Shown piece after piece: positions 49,265-60,184 of a stretch of 64,000 nucleotides of DNA. The translations under genes were made by a program, and so were the position numbers. The notes under the pieces are model-generated. The model ran no database searches. It had not been told where the DNA came from and saw only the letters and a program-made list of their open reading frames with translations. The stretch comes from Cinclus cinclus (lineage: Eukaryota > Chordata > Aves > Passeriformes > Cinclidae), in the NCBI RefSeq assembly GCF_963662255.1, contig NC_085047.1, positions 92,635,619 to 92,699,618 of the forward strand. Reading direction: 5' to 3'. Positions within the stretch are counted from its first letter, which is position 1. Each line of letters begins with the position of its first letter.

Positions 49265-50945
49265 TTTACAGAATCACAAAGTGTTTATGGTTCTAAGGGA
49301 CCTACAGAAACTGGTCCAAAACTCCTGCTTGAGCAGGGACACCTAGAGCCAGTTGGCCAGGACCACGCCTGGACAACTGACATATCTCCAAGGACAGAAA
49401 CTCCACAAACACTCTGTGCACCTGTGCATGTGCTTGATCATCCTCACACTAAAGCATTTCTTAAAATACAAAAGGAACCTCCTGAGTTTCAGGTTGTGCC
49501 CATTGCCAATTGTCACCACTGAAAAGAGCCTGTCTCTGTCGTCTTTGTACTTTCCATTCAGATATTTTTATACAATGATATGATTCCTCCAAGCCTTCTC
49601 TTCTTCAGGCTGGATAGTCACAACTCTCTCAGTCTGTCTTCATATCAGAGGTGTTCCAGCTCCTTAATAATCTTCATGGATATTCATGAGAACTCCAATA
49701 TGTCCATGTCCTCTTGTACTGGTACTCTGTCTTGGAGAGCCCAAAGCTGGACACAGCCATCCCCTTGTGCTGAGGACAATGCCACAAGTGCTGAGGAAAC
49801 CTGAACCCACTGGAAAGCAATACTTGCCCTCCAGCTGGGCAGCCGCCCACATAAGCTACTACCTGGGGTACTTCCCTCCACAAGTGCAGAAGTTTTCACT
49901 TCCCTTTGCTGAACTTCTTGGGGTTTTTGGCAGCTCATTTCTTTGGCCTGTCAAGGTCCCTCTGGATGGCAGCATGATTCTGGCATATCAGTCAATCTTC
50001 CCAGTTGTGTGTCATCTTCAAATTTTCTTAGGGTCCACTCTGCCCTCTCATTCAGAGCATTAACAAATATGTTAAACACAATTGGTCTCTGGGGTACACT
50101 GCTACTGGGAAGCCTCCAACTAGACTTCATGAGACTGACCACCACCCTCTGGGTCCAGCCATTTCATCCAGTTTTTGATCCACCTCACTGTTTGCTCATC
50201 CAATGCATAATTCAACAGTGTCAAAAGCCTTTAAGTCCAGGTAGAAAATATCCACTGCTCTCCTCTCATAAATCCTGACTGTCATTTCAGCATAGAAGGT
50301 TACCAAGCTGGTAAAATATGACTTCCTTTTGATGAAGTCATGCTGAGTACTCCTTGATAATTTTCTTATCCTTCAGGTGCCTGGAAATTATTTTCAGGAT
50401 GGTTCCAACACCTTCCAAGGGTTCAAGGTGAGTCTGAGCATCCTCTAGTTACCCGAGTAATTTTTCCCTTCTTGGAGATTGGAGTGGTACCTGCTTTTCT
50501 CCAGCCTTTAGGAAGTTTTCCCAATTACCATGACTGATCTAAGATCATTGAGAGTGGCCTCACAATTCATAGTGACAGCTTCTGGTTCCTTGGCACTTGA
50601 GCAACTATTTCATCAGGCCCCACAGACTTATGTATGTATTCCTGGTTTGTTTAAATGCCCCAAGACCTGATCCTCTTCCACCAAGAGTACCTTTTTCTTG
50701 CTCCAAACTTTCCTCTTGTCTCCTAGACCTGGGATTCTTGAAGGCTGTTCTTGCTAGTAATGACTTAGGCAAAGAAGACATAAAGTACCTCATGTCCTGC
50801 TTAACCAGGTCCCTGATCTCTTTCAACAGTAGGCCCCCATTTTCATTAGTCTTCCTTTTTTTTACCTGTGTACTTATAGCAAGAAGACCTTCTGTTGCCT
50901 TTGCCGTTCCTTATCACATTCAGTTCTGGTAAATCTGACTGTGAC
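49265..50945 (-). mobile_element. long CR1 LINE copy retaining much of the reverse-transcriptase region
   Basis: At about 1.7 kb this is the longest CR1 copy in the window. Reading the minus strand from high to low coordinates, one sees: the N-terminal RT flank (VEEDQVLGHLN region near 50660-50690); the block equivalent to GNYRPVSLTSVPGK near 50400-50470, mutated; motif A as YLDLKAFDTV near 50205-50245; the VPQ..FNIF block; and the catalytic box as FEDDTQLG near 50000-50025, where the usual FADD has A changed to E. The C-terminal region and terminal repeat reach 49265. Stops and frameshifts throughout make it inactive; the 5' end is truncated. Confidence 0.93.
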
Positions 50946-52973
50946 TTTTTTCCACTGAATGCTGGGCTAACACACTGGGTTTCTGCAGCCCAGGGGATAA
51001 CTGTGATGAAGTGTCAAAAGAACATCAAGACCAAGAAGATGGTATTCCCTGTCATCATGTCTAACTGCAGACCTGGAGAAGCATCAGCTGAAGGGAAGGT
51101 ACTGCTAGTGCTGCTACCCAAACACTGTGACAGGATTGTCAGCCTGAGTTGAATATATCACTGAACTCAGACAAGAGCTTGTTGTGATGGATGGGTTGGA
51201 TATTAAGAGTGTAGGAGCTGTGTTTAAGTCTGTTTAAGTCATGAAGGCTGTGACACTAGACACTATTAGTATAGTTTTACTTCCATAACATGGTTCACCC
51301 TGACATCCTTACTGTATCCATGCTTGTTCACATCCAAATCCTTTCTCCTGTAAGTTACTTGTCTTCCTCTGGAGAGAAATGTTAGTGCGTCTGATAGACC
51401 AGTTTGCTGAAGGACACATGACAAATAAGTCACCTGGCTGTGGCTATTTCTGTCTTGAGCAATCCTGTAAAATCTCACACACATCCTTGCACAACCTGCC
51501 ATCCCCATGCCACCATGCTCCCTCCCACATCACACATCACTCATTGTCAGCATCATGCTAGAGAACCCCTCTGCTGTAGGCTCTGACCTGCTTAACACTG
51601 AAAAGTCACTTTACACCAAAGTCCACAAAATTCTGTGAAGGGTGATGTCTCAAAGTCACAGGGTATCAGCAGACACCTTGTATTAGGATAGGGCAGACAG
51701 CACTATCCTAGGGCAGAAGAGTCACCATCCAGCCTCACATTTGACAAGGATCTCAAGATCTCTCACCACTGCACTCTCCAGAGGATGTGGATGTAGCACA
51801 AAATATACACTCTGTGTCTGTGCATTTTAGTTTACACTATTTTTCTAATTGCAAAAAATATAACTGGAGGAGGAAGAACAAAAATAAAACACCATCAAAG
51901 AAAACTCACACACTGTCCTGTAGGTATTAAAGGGGCAAGCTCCCTACTTACTGTGGAGATCTGTTATGAAAGCACACGGCACTGACAAAGAGACAAGAGC
52001 CCACCCAGCTGAGTGTTGTGGGAGATCTCCATGAATTCAGAGGAGGGAAGAGAGCTGATCTCCAAAGACTGCATGCTGCAAAGGCAGCTGCACAGAGATG
52101 CCACAGGAGAAGAGATCTGCCTGAGCTCCTCAACATTTCTGCAGGCAGACACTTCTGCAGCTTCAACTTCAGGATTAGACTCTCTTTGAGGAGTAGATAT
52201 TCCTGGCAAAACTGGTTTTGTTTACTTTTGAGAGAGAAAGAGAATTTATCTTCTGTTCTGGAATTGAGTGGTGTTTAGAATACTTCGAATGCATTTAGAT
52301 CATAAAGTAGCTCAGGTAAGGTTAGTCACCAGAATTTCCAGACTCAGGATGTTTAAAGATTTTTGAAAGCTAGGATACCTAACAAATAACAAATTGAGGC
52401 TGAACAGTGAAGTATACTGTTTTGGGCAGTTACCAAGGAATAAAGGAAAAATAGCCTTGGAACCCCAAAGCATTGTCTAAAGCATTAGGCTAGTCACTGC
52501 AGAGCAGAGCAGTGATCGATTGGTTAAACTCTGAATGTTTCTCAGATTGAAACAAAGATATCCCTTGTGATTATTTGGTGGCTTGAAGAACGTTATAGGG
52601 TTTTGTATTTACACCAGCACTCGTTCTACATTCACACAACACTGAGGGTGCAGTCACAGAACTGTTGCCATTGTAATACATGTTCTGAAAACTGGCAATG
52701 TTTTCTGATATATAAAGAAGCACTGGCAATGTCAAAATGAGGTAGTAGCTTCTTATCTTAATGTATAACAATCTGATGTCAAGTATTTTTACTCCTGTTA
52801 TCCAAATATATTTGACAGACTTACATTATATTTTTCACTTAGTTTTTCTTGAAGAGGGATTTTATTATACCATTTGTATAAGAATTATGCTGTATAGTTC
52901 CCCATCGTCACTGCTGTATAAAGAGAGTTTTCTTATTTATGAATTTAAAAGATGTATTACATTTCTATTTCAG

Positions 52974-53040
52974 ACAAAGTGCTGACAAATTTATAAAAAA
53001 TAAAGAAGGCAAGACAGTTGCACCCAGTATCAAGGTCAAA
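52974..53040 (+). other. candidate exon (67 nt)
   Basis: A good acceptor (acatttctatttcag) ends at 52973 and a GTAAGTGG donor starts at 53041. Of the three frames, only the second is open; it reads QSADKFIKNKEGKTVAPSIK and two more residues and ends in phase 0. A single open frame and a charged, protein-like composition make this one of the more plausible coding exons here, but lysine-rich readings are expected from A-rich DNA. The protein is not recognised. Confidence 0.25.
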
Positions 53041-55572
53041 GTAAGTGGTATTACCATTTTGAAAATGCTGATAATTTTATATGTTTCGTATAATGGCGAT
53101 AAGTTTTCCTAGATGTATATCTCCAACAAATGGTGTTCTCCCTCAGAAAGAGACACATTAGAATTGTCTTCTACACATAAATGACTTTTCCCCTGTTAAA
53201 TTGGCCTGGTTTCCACTAGATTCCTTTAATTGCTCAACAATTCCTACAGTATCTTGTTTACTTAAAGAAACTTTCCCCTCTCTCTCAGACAGACCATTCC
53301 TCTCTCAGACAGCTCATCTAAAGCCTTCATATCTGGGCAGCAGAGGAAGATAAAGCGGTGCCAGCAGTACCTGTAAGAGGACCATGTGCCTCTCCTCATG
53401 CCCTGGTCAATTTGCTGCTGCTTCTTTTTCCCTTGTCAATACCACAGCAAAAGAAGAGCCCCACGGTCACAGCTGAAGCTGTGACGGGGAGGCTCTTGCA
53501 GGGACTCAGCTGTGTCCTTCCCATATCAAAAGATACAGAGGGATCCATAGTGTGTGACAAATGTTTGTGGCAATCTCAGGAGTGCAGCCAGCATCAGCCT
53601 TCTGAGGGTGCAAGGCAGGTCCTTACAAAACAAGGCGAATTTTTGTTGGTCCCCACAACATCTTTCCCCTTCCTTGGTATGGGATTCCATGCAGTTGTTG
53701 CTATTGCCTGTCCATAAATTAGAGACTGGACCAAATGTAACTCCCTTCGTGTATATATTACTACATAGTTTTAGTTTACTACAATGGTTGTAGTTTGTGA
53801 GGGAGTGCAGTGAGGAACAAGACCACTGAGCAGAGATCCTACTGAACACCAAAGACTTGGTAGCTCTGCATTTATGCAAAAGTGATAAAACTGTGTGGGC
53901 ATCTTTTTCATAACCACGAATTTCCTCAGAACCTGTCCCAAAGGGTCTGGGGAGCAAAGATCTGGTCATGCCATTCAGGAGGAAGATTTACATTGATTTA
54001 TCACATGTAATGGCTTACATTAGTAGATGCCATTGGAATGTGTTTATATAATTATATTTTATAGTTTTATTATATAATTTATAACATTTATTAATAATTT
54101 AATGACTCAAAAATGTGAAAGCTCTGCCAGAAAAAGCCCAAAGAAATCACAGTGTGTTCCTTTCCCAGAATAGCATGGAGACTGAATTGAAGGCAAAAAG
54201 GAGCATTGGGGCCACAAATCTAAGGAGAAAATCATACATTGAGTCCCACCAATGAGACATTGACAACTTCCTCAGCTGTCCCTCCTTACGTGGTCTTCTT
54301 CAAATAGAGAAGTATTAAGAAAAAAACCAAAATACGTAGAAAGTCTGGGAAATAATATTCCTGATATAAAATCTTATCTTAGAGACTAAATATAAGTGCT
54401 TATGAAGAAGAAAAATATAATGAATATTTGATCTGATGTCCACTGGAGAGCAGAAAAGGAAGGAGAAAACCAAGAAAATGGGTGGAAGGAAACCTGGTGA
54501 TTGGCAACAAATTTATATTTTGATAGTTTCCAATGTTACAATATTCAGTTTTGTTCTCATTAGCAATAATTCATCCATCTTCACCAAAGGAAAAAAAAAT
54601 GGGGCATATTGTAAGGACAAAAACATTATCTGATGGTCATTCTGACCAACCTTATCAGGGAGGTGATAGCCAAGTGATGCTGATTCTCAAAGACAAAGAG
54701 AAAACACTTTGAATTCATAGGTGACAGACTTGGGTCAAAACACGTGGACTGAAGAATGGGTCAGATAGGTGAAGCAACTGTGAGAGAGGAGTTTCAGAAA
54801 ACAGAAAATATATAACCATCAGAGTAACAGTCATGTAAGAAATGAAAAGAAATTATCATAGCATGGAATATATTATCACCTTGTTGTAAAGGACTATTTT
54901 ATTCTCAGAAAACACATACAAATGGGGTCATAAGAAATATGACAGTGTTTGTTGAAAATCAAAGCCATTAAAAAGTTAATCAGGTGAAGAGACAAAGCCA
55001 CATTTCTAGGGAGTCTCAGTGCATGGCAGAGCCACAGAGATGTTGTACAGCCCAGTAAAACGAACTGATGGACTATATATAATAGGGACTGCTAGGGAGT
55101 GAGGGGTGCTCTAGCAGAAAAAGGTGTCAGCATTCTGTCACGCAGCAGATGTCAGGAGAACTGCAATTGATCCCCAGAACACATTTTAAAACAACAAAAA
55201 ATGCAGTGATTATGCAGGTATATTAAAGAACAGGGATAGCAGAAAGTTCTGAAGTGCTTTGGCCTTTTTGTACTTGAGAACAGAGCATAGAAGCATTTGA
55301 GAATTAGACTTTTTGTAACGTTAGTGAATGAAAATGGGCATTAAATTTGTCCTAAGCTTCACATCACAGACTCCCAGAAGCAGCATATCAGAAAAATTGT
55401 TTGTTATTCCTGCTGACTTTAAAAAACTCCGCTATATTTCCCATGGAATTGAAGGCCCAGGAATCTTGAATCTTGAGCTAGATTGCCTACAAAGAAAAAG
55501 AGATTCTATATCCCAGTGGGAAAGCAGAAATTAATTCATAATTCCAGCCCCCTATTTATTAGTTCCACTCAC

Positions 55573-55617
55573 CAGTAATGGACAAGAAACAAATCCGTGT
55601 GACTTGGGGACTGGATA
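55573..55617 (-). other. candidate exon (45 nt), minus strand
   Basis: On the minus strand a pyrimidine-rich acceptor (gattactgctctcccacag) precedes 45 bases, which are followed by the donor CTG-GTGAGTGG. The first frame is open for exactly 15 codons (YPVPKSHGFVSCPLL), and the length keeps frame. It lies inside a longer open frame (55552-55740 -), so openness is not independent evidence. Product unknown. Confidence 0.2.
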
Positions 55618-56329
55618 CTGTGGGAGAGCAGTAATCATGAATAGTGAAGGCACAGATCCAACATACAGTGGGCTGAAATTGGCTGAAATATGTTCCCAGC
55701 AAGTATTTGTTGAATACTTATAAGTAACAACAAAATACAAACCCCCCTAAACTGTTCCAATCGGTTTGTTAACAATAATAGCCCATAATTTGGTGAACAT
55801 ACTGTTTGCCATCAACTGTTTGTCCATCCCTCCTGCCGATGGAAGAGAGCTCTGGCTGAGTGGACAGATGTTTTTTTCTGCTAACTTTGACAACACTTTG
55901 GTCCATGGTCCTTGACCAGAGGAACTAATTAAGTAGTAAAATCAGCTCTTTGTAAGACAGGAAGAAAGAAAGGGTAGAACCACTGAAGAACATGAGGCAC
56001 TGATTAACTCACAAGTGTTTCCTGTATAATGCAAATCATTAATGCTTAATGGTCTCTGAAACTAATAAACCAGAACTGTAAATATAGCAACAATATCACA
56101 AATCATGTATGAATCCCACAGGATATTTTTTCTTTCTTCAATAATTGTTCAGTCTGTAAGAATAATTTCCTTAACTTCTTATTTACTAATATTTAAATTT
56201 TGATTTTATTACAACTGAACTTAGCTGGCAGGTTCTTTGTAGCATGGGTAATGGTGAAAAAAAGAGGAAAATAGCTCTCCTCAAGTACTGAAATGTGGAC
56301 AATTTGCCAGAATTAGCACAAATGCAAAC

Positions 56330-56900
56330 TACGATCAGCCTAATATTAAATGAACACTCACTGTATATTTCCTCTGCCTGTTAAACTACTAATTGATGTG
56401 CTACTGATGAATAAAAGGGCTGGCGTTTCAGCCATGAACTCACTTCACCGCTGTGGTTTACTGAGAGCCCCAAGCTGCTGAGCTCATTACAGTTCCCTTC
56501 ACTGAACTGGCTTTACAGGCAATTTTGTGAAGGGGCAGCATCAGAGCTAGCCCACTGATTGGGACTCCATCGGCTCAGCGGGGCTCCAGGAGTTCAGGGG
56601 AGAGAGCACAGCACTGAGCTAAAAATATGTCTTTGCTTCTGTAGTGCCAGGAAGATTGCCTGGCTGCGCTAATTGGGAGGGACCTGGAGATCTGGGTGGT
56701 ATTTTAGGCTAATCTCGAGGTGGGACCTCTGCAGCATGTATGTGGCTCTGAGTATAATCTCCTCTGGCACCGTCATTTATACCATTGCAGGCATTTATAA
56801 TCAGAACCATCCCTGATTGACTCATGGCTGTCGCAGCACCTTAGACTCATCTTGCAGGAGTGAGGGGGGATGAGGGGAAGTGAAATGGCTGTGCACTGAA
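56330..56900. promoter_or_regulatory. candidate conserved regulatory element
   Basis: Compared with its AT-rich surroundings this block is GC-richer, has scattered CpGs and lacks repeat signatures. It contains a full AP-1 site (TGACTCA, 56818-56824), a homeobox-type TAATT core at 56670-56674, a MEF2-like CTAAAAATAT at about 56619-56628 (last base off consensus), and an ATAAAAGGG TATA-like string near 56412. No convincing coding frame accompanies them; the ATG after the TATA-like string opens only 15 codons. Enhancer or distal promoter is inference. Confidence 0.3.
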
Positions 56901-56904
56901 CACA

Positions 56905-59440
56905 GTGAAATTTTAATGTGGTGTTGAAGTTATAAAATGGGACAAATTGCCCTTGCAGGACCACGGCTTAGCAGGATTGCTTAGGTATGTAGTCCTCTCC
57001 CAGAAACTGACTGTAGAGCTGCACAACAGAGACGGTTTTCTTAAACCCCTTCTGTTGAGATTTATTCTTCAGTCCTGTCCTATTTCCCTCTGTAACCTTA
57101 TTTTTAATTCTCTGAACAACCTGGCCCTGATATCTGCTATCTCACTTTGTATTTAGAGCCCAAAACTCCAATGTTTGAAAACTGGCATTGTCAGAAGAAG
57201 CTGTGTTGCTGCTCATCCTTCATGGATGAGGCAGAAGGAAACAGAGGAGAGAGAAAAACAGGAGGTATGTAAGAAACAGTGACAGACTGAAAGCATGCAT
57301 AAAATCAACAGAAGCTGAAATAAAAAGTCTGACAGAAAAAAGCTAGAAGAAAAACTCTGTTGTGGGAAATACTGAGCAACGAAGCATTTTTGATTAAATA
57401 ACACATTGGACTACTTTGTTTGCATTTTTGTTTGTTAGCTTGCTTTCTTGCTTGCTTGGACAGATACAGAGTTTTACAGGGTATTCCTTGTTTTACTAGT
57501 AAAATGTATTTCAGCAATTTTAATTAAGCAACTTAATAAAATACAAGCATGAAATATCTGTGCCATCAACCAGTCTACCAGCAGTCAATCACAAGCGGAA
57601 ATACCTAAAGTAAGTTTTATAAGTCTCTTTACATGTTACTGCAACATTTGCATTAAACAGTTGCAGTGGAGATTTTACAGCGTGTATGAATTATAAGAGA
57701 ATAATTACTCAAAGAAAATGAAAATTTAATTAAGTTTAATGTATTGTTTTTACCCCCGAGCAAAGTGCTCTACAAACTCTTGTGTATCATTTTTTTGCAT
57801 CAATATCAGTCCTCCAACCATGGTGCTGCAGTGATCCTGACACTGGATACAAACACTAGGCAGCCTTCCAAGAGAAAGTTGAAGAACGGTGCCCTCACTC
57901 AAGGCAAAATGTAAAATTTCAGGATATTAAAGCACACTTGCAAAAAAGTGAAAGGAGAATGTTTCTAGATTTTAAAATGGCACCTTTTTCCAGTCTGCTG
58001 CATCTCTAGAAACCCCAGTGAAGAGGTTGATGTCTGTAAGTGCTGGGGGTGCAAACACCTTTTATTTTCCCCTTAAGGCCTTGTACCTAAAGCTTTACCC
58101 CCAAGGTAACAGCAGACATGTCACTTTCTGGGTTTTTATACAGTTGTTGCTAGTTATTTCTAACGCCTTTATGACTAATATAATTCTAATAAGAACACAA
58201 GCCACTGCTCCGGGTTTAAAAGGGTCTTAATTCTGCACAGCTGCTCCAGAACATCTGGCTATGGACCTAGAGGATGTTGGAAATATTTTAGAGAAGAACA
58301 AGAAGCATGGTTAAAAGACTGGAAAGCGTTATTGGCACAGTATTTAGAATAAAGGGAAGGTATTCAGCCTAGGTAAATCATAAGCCCCTGTTAAAGGATG
58401 ACTTGGCCAAGTAGTGTCTGTATGCAGGCAAAAGGATGGCTGTAGAGGGCTCTTCAGTCTATCAGGAAAAGGTATTCATGTTACACTGCACCTGGAAGTT
58501 ACAGCTAGACAGATTTTTGCTTAAAGAAAGGTCAAAATGATCGATGGTGATGGCAATTAACCACTGAAATTGTCTACTGAAAGTTGTGGTGAAATTTTCA
58601 TCTTTGAAAATTCTCCAAATAAAACATGTTTCTAAAGTATACTTCATTTTAACCACAGGCTTTTGATTTGAAAGCAGAATTAATTCAGGAAAGATCAGAG
58701 GTATTCATAGACCTAGCACCTATATTTGCTACATCAATAAAGTAATTCAAAACAGAGCAGAGGGCCAATCATTCCATTTTACTGTTCAGTTAAATTCTAT
58801 CCAAAGAGCCATTGGCAATGTTTTTTCCAAGATTCTGTGCAAAACTGTCATTGATGCAGAGCACGAGAAGGGAATTGCAGGTACATCCTGATTTCAGGTC
58901 TACATAAAAGAGTGTAATTGACTTCAGTGGGAGTTGGTCCAAAGTCTTACTGAGGATTTGAGAAAAATTTTTCTTTCTGGCCTCATGTGTAAGTGGGCAA
59001 AGGTTTAGAATATTTATAAAGGCTTAGAATCCTTCTAATTACCATGGGGTTTATTGTGTCAGGCAGATAAATTTTCTGTGATCTCTCAGGTATAAAGTTA
59101 GGCATAAACCTGGGTATTTCGGAAGAAGAGATTCAACCCTATCATCAAAGCTAAAAGTTATTTTGTCTATAGCAAATTATTTCAATTAAATGTATTAAAA
59201 ATGTATTAAATTAGTCCTAGAATTTACTTTTATACATTAAAAGTAATGCTGGATATGGAAATCGTGCCATTGTTTTTTACCAGATGAGACAGAGAATGTG
59301 TTTCTGCTTCCATTTCTGCTTCCCTGATCACATCCACTAACTTAAAATTTTGAATGTTATATATTTTTGATTGAATGCAGTTCTGAAATCTGAGTTTTAA
59401 TAGAGCCACGGACTCAAATTTCTGGGCCTTCAAAAGCTCA
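56905..59440. other. unannotated AT-rich DNA
   Basis: No gene or repeat was recognised. Open frames are all at or below 70 codons. Confidence 0.6.
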
Positions 59441-59941
59441 GATGATAAGGGGCCAATGCGTATGTCTCAAACACTGATAGCTGGATAGCTGTGGAGCCAA
59501 CCAAGGACTGTTGGTAAGAACAGTCTGTGAGAAGAAACAGAACCTGGCTGGATAAATGAACCCTATGAAAGTAAGGCAGCAATTTTCTTGGTCAAAGACC
59601 CTTGTTCTGACTCCTGGAGAAAAGCACAACATGCAAGTGCAAGAATGAGGTCAAGAAGAAGGCATGGCCTGTTGACCAAAGGCCAACCCAGTAGGGGAGG
59701 ATCAAGGCCACAAAAGACCCCAAAGACCTCTTACCCATTTCCAGAAAGGTCCAGCAGAATGGAATGCCCATGATAACTGGTTTGTGTAAAAAGTGAGAAA
59801 CTTAGCTCCACGCTGGGAAAACTTGTCTGTAAAAAGGTGGCCCCATTAAGCCTGGGCAGCATCTCCTCAGGACCTTGGGTAACCCATCAGCTGGATGAAC
59901 ACTGGAGCCAGGACTTGTGATCTTTCTTTTTTCCTTTCTCC

Positions 59942-59963
59942 CTCTCTCTCTCTCTCTCTCTCT
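59942..59963. repeat. (CT)n microsatellite inside the LTR
   Basis: A perfect CT run within a longer pyrimidine tract (59921-59963). It belongs to the LTR and may vary in length between copies. Confidence 0.95.
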
Positions 59964-60070
59964 GTTTAATCCCCCTCTCTTTTCTTTGACACTACCCGTT
60001 ATTCAAAATGCACCACTGTGTGTTTATGCAGTATGTGCTATCAATTTCCAGGCCATGTGTATGATTTACT

Positions 60071-60076
60071 AATAAA
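60071..60076 (+). terminator. LTR polyadenylation signal AATAAA
   Basis: A canonical AATAAA hexamer about 100 bases before the LTR 3' end. It gives the orientation of the LTR and could act as a cryptic polyadenylation site for transcripts crossing it on the plus strand. Confidence 0.55.
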
Positions 60077-60184
60077 ACTTGGTAAGTTTTTGCAGACCCT
60101 TTGACTTCTGTAATTCATTTTTGACCAGTTATCTATGAATCTCAGGTCCTATCCTCCCTTGTAAGGTGGGACGACACAGGGCTC

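Larger units (their letters stand above)
50950..56320. other. unannotated DNA
   Basis: No gene was recognised. From about 54120 to 55540 the plus strand is unusually purine- (A-) rich, as in the sense strand of many retroelements, but no reverse-transcriptase, gag or LTR signature was found. Small tandem duplications occur at 51221-51240 (gtttaagtc repeated) and 53281-53312 (tctctcagacag, 20-base period). The longest open frame is 147 codons on the minus strand (53526-53969). Confidence 0.55.
59443..60178 (+). mobile_element. solo LTR of an endogenous retrovirus (ERVL-like)
   Basis: The segment starts near TG (59443) and ends ...GACGACACA (60178), about 735 bases. It contains a polypyrimidine/(CT)n tract before the 3' third and a polyadenylation signal AATAAA at 60071-60076 on the plus strand, followed by GT-rich sequence, an LTR layout. 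The text 'AATAAAACTTGGTAAGTTTTTGCAGACCC' is of the kind I associate with passerine ERVL LTRs. Neither gag/pol sequence nor a primer-binding site adjoins it, so it is a solo LTR left by recombination. No clean target-site duplication was found, so ends are approximate. Confidence 0.7.

Noticed and set aside
49951..50145. Reverse-transcriptase-like reading (FNIF, FEDD) as a separate gene
   Set aside because: It is part of the decayed CR1 copy at 49265-50945.
51952..51981. Possible 30-nt microexon on the minus strand
   Set aside because: The acceptor tract is good but the length is atypical and nothing else supports it.
52738..52748. TGAGGTAGTAG, identical to the first 11 bases of let-7
   Set aside because: The following bases diverge from let-7, and the downstream sequence cannot form the paired arm of a miRNA hairpin; an 11-base match alone is chance.
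53526..53969. 147-codon minus-strand open frame
   Set aside because: No recognisable domain; overlaps open frames on the plus strand (53358-53717, 53554-53793).
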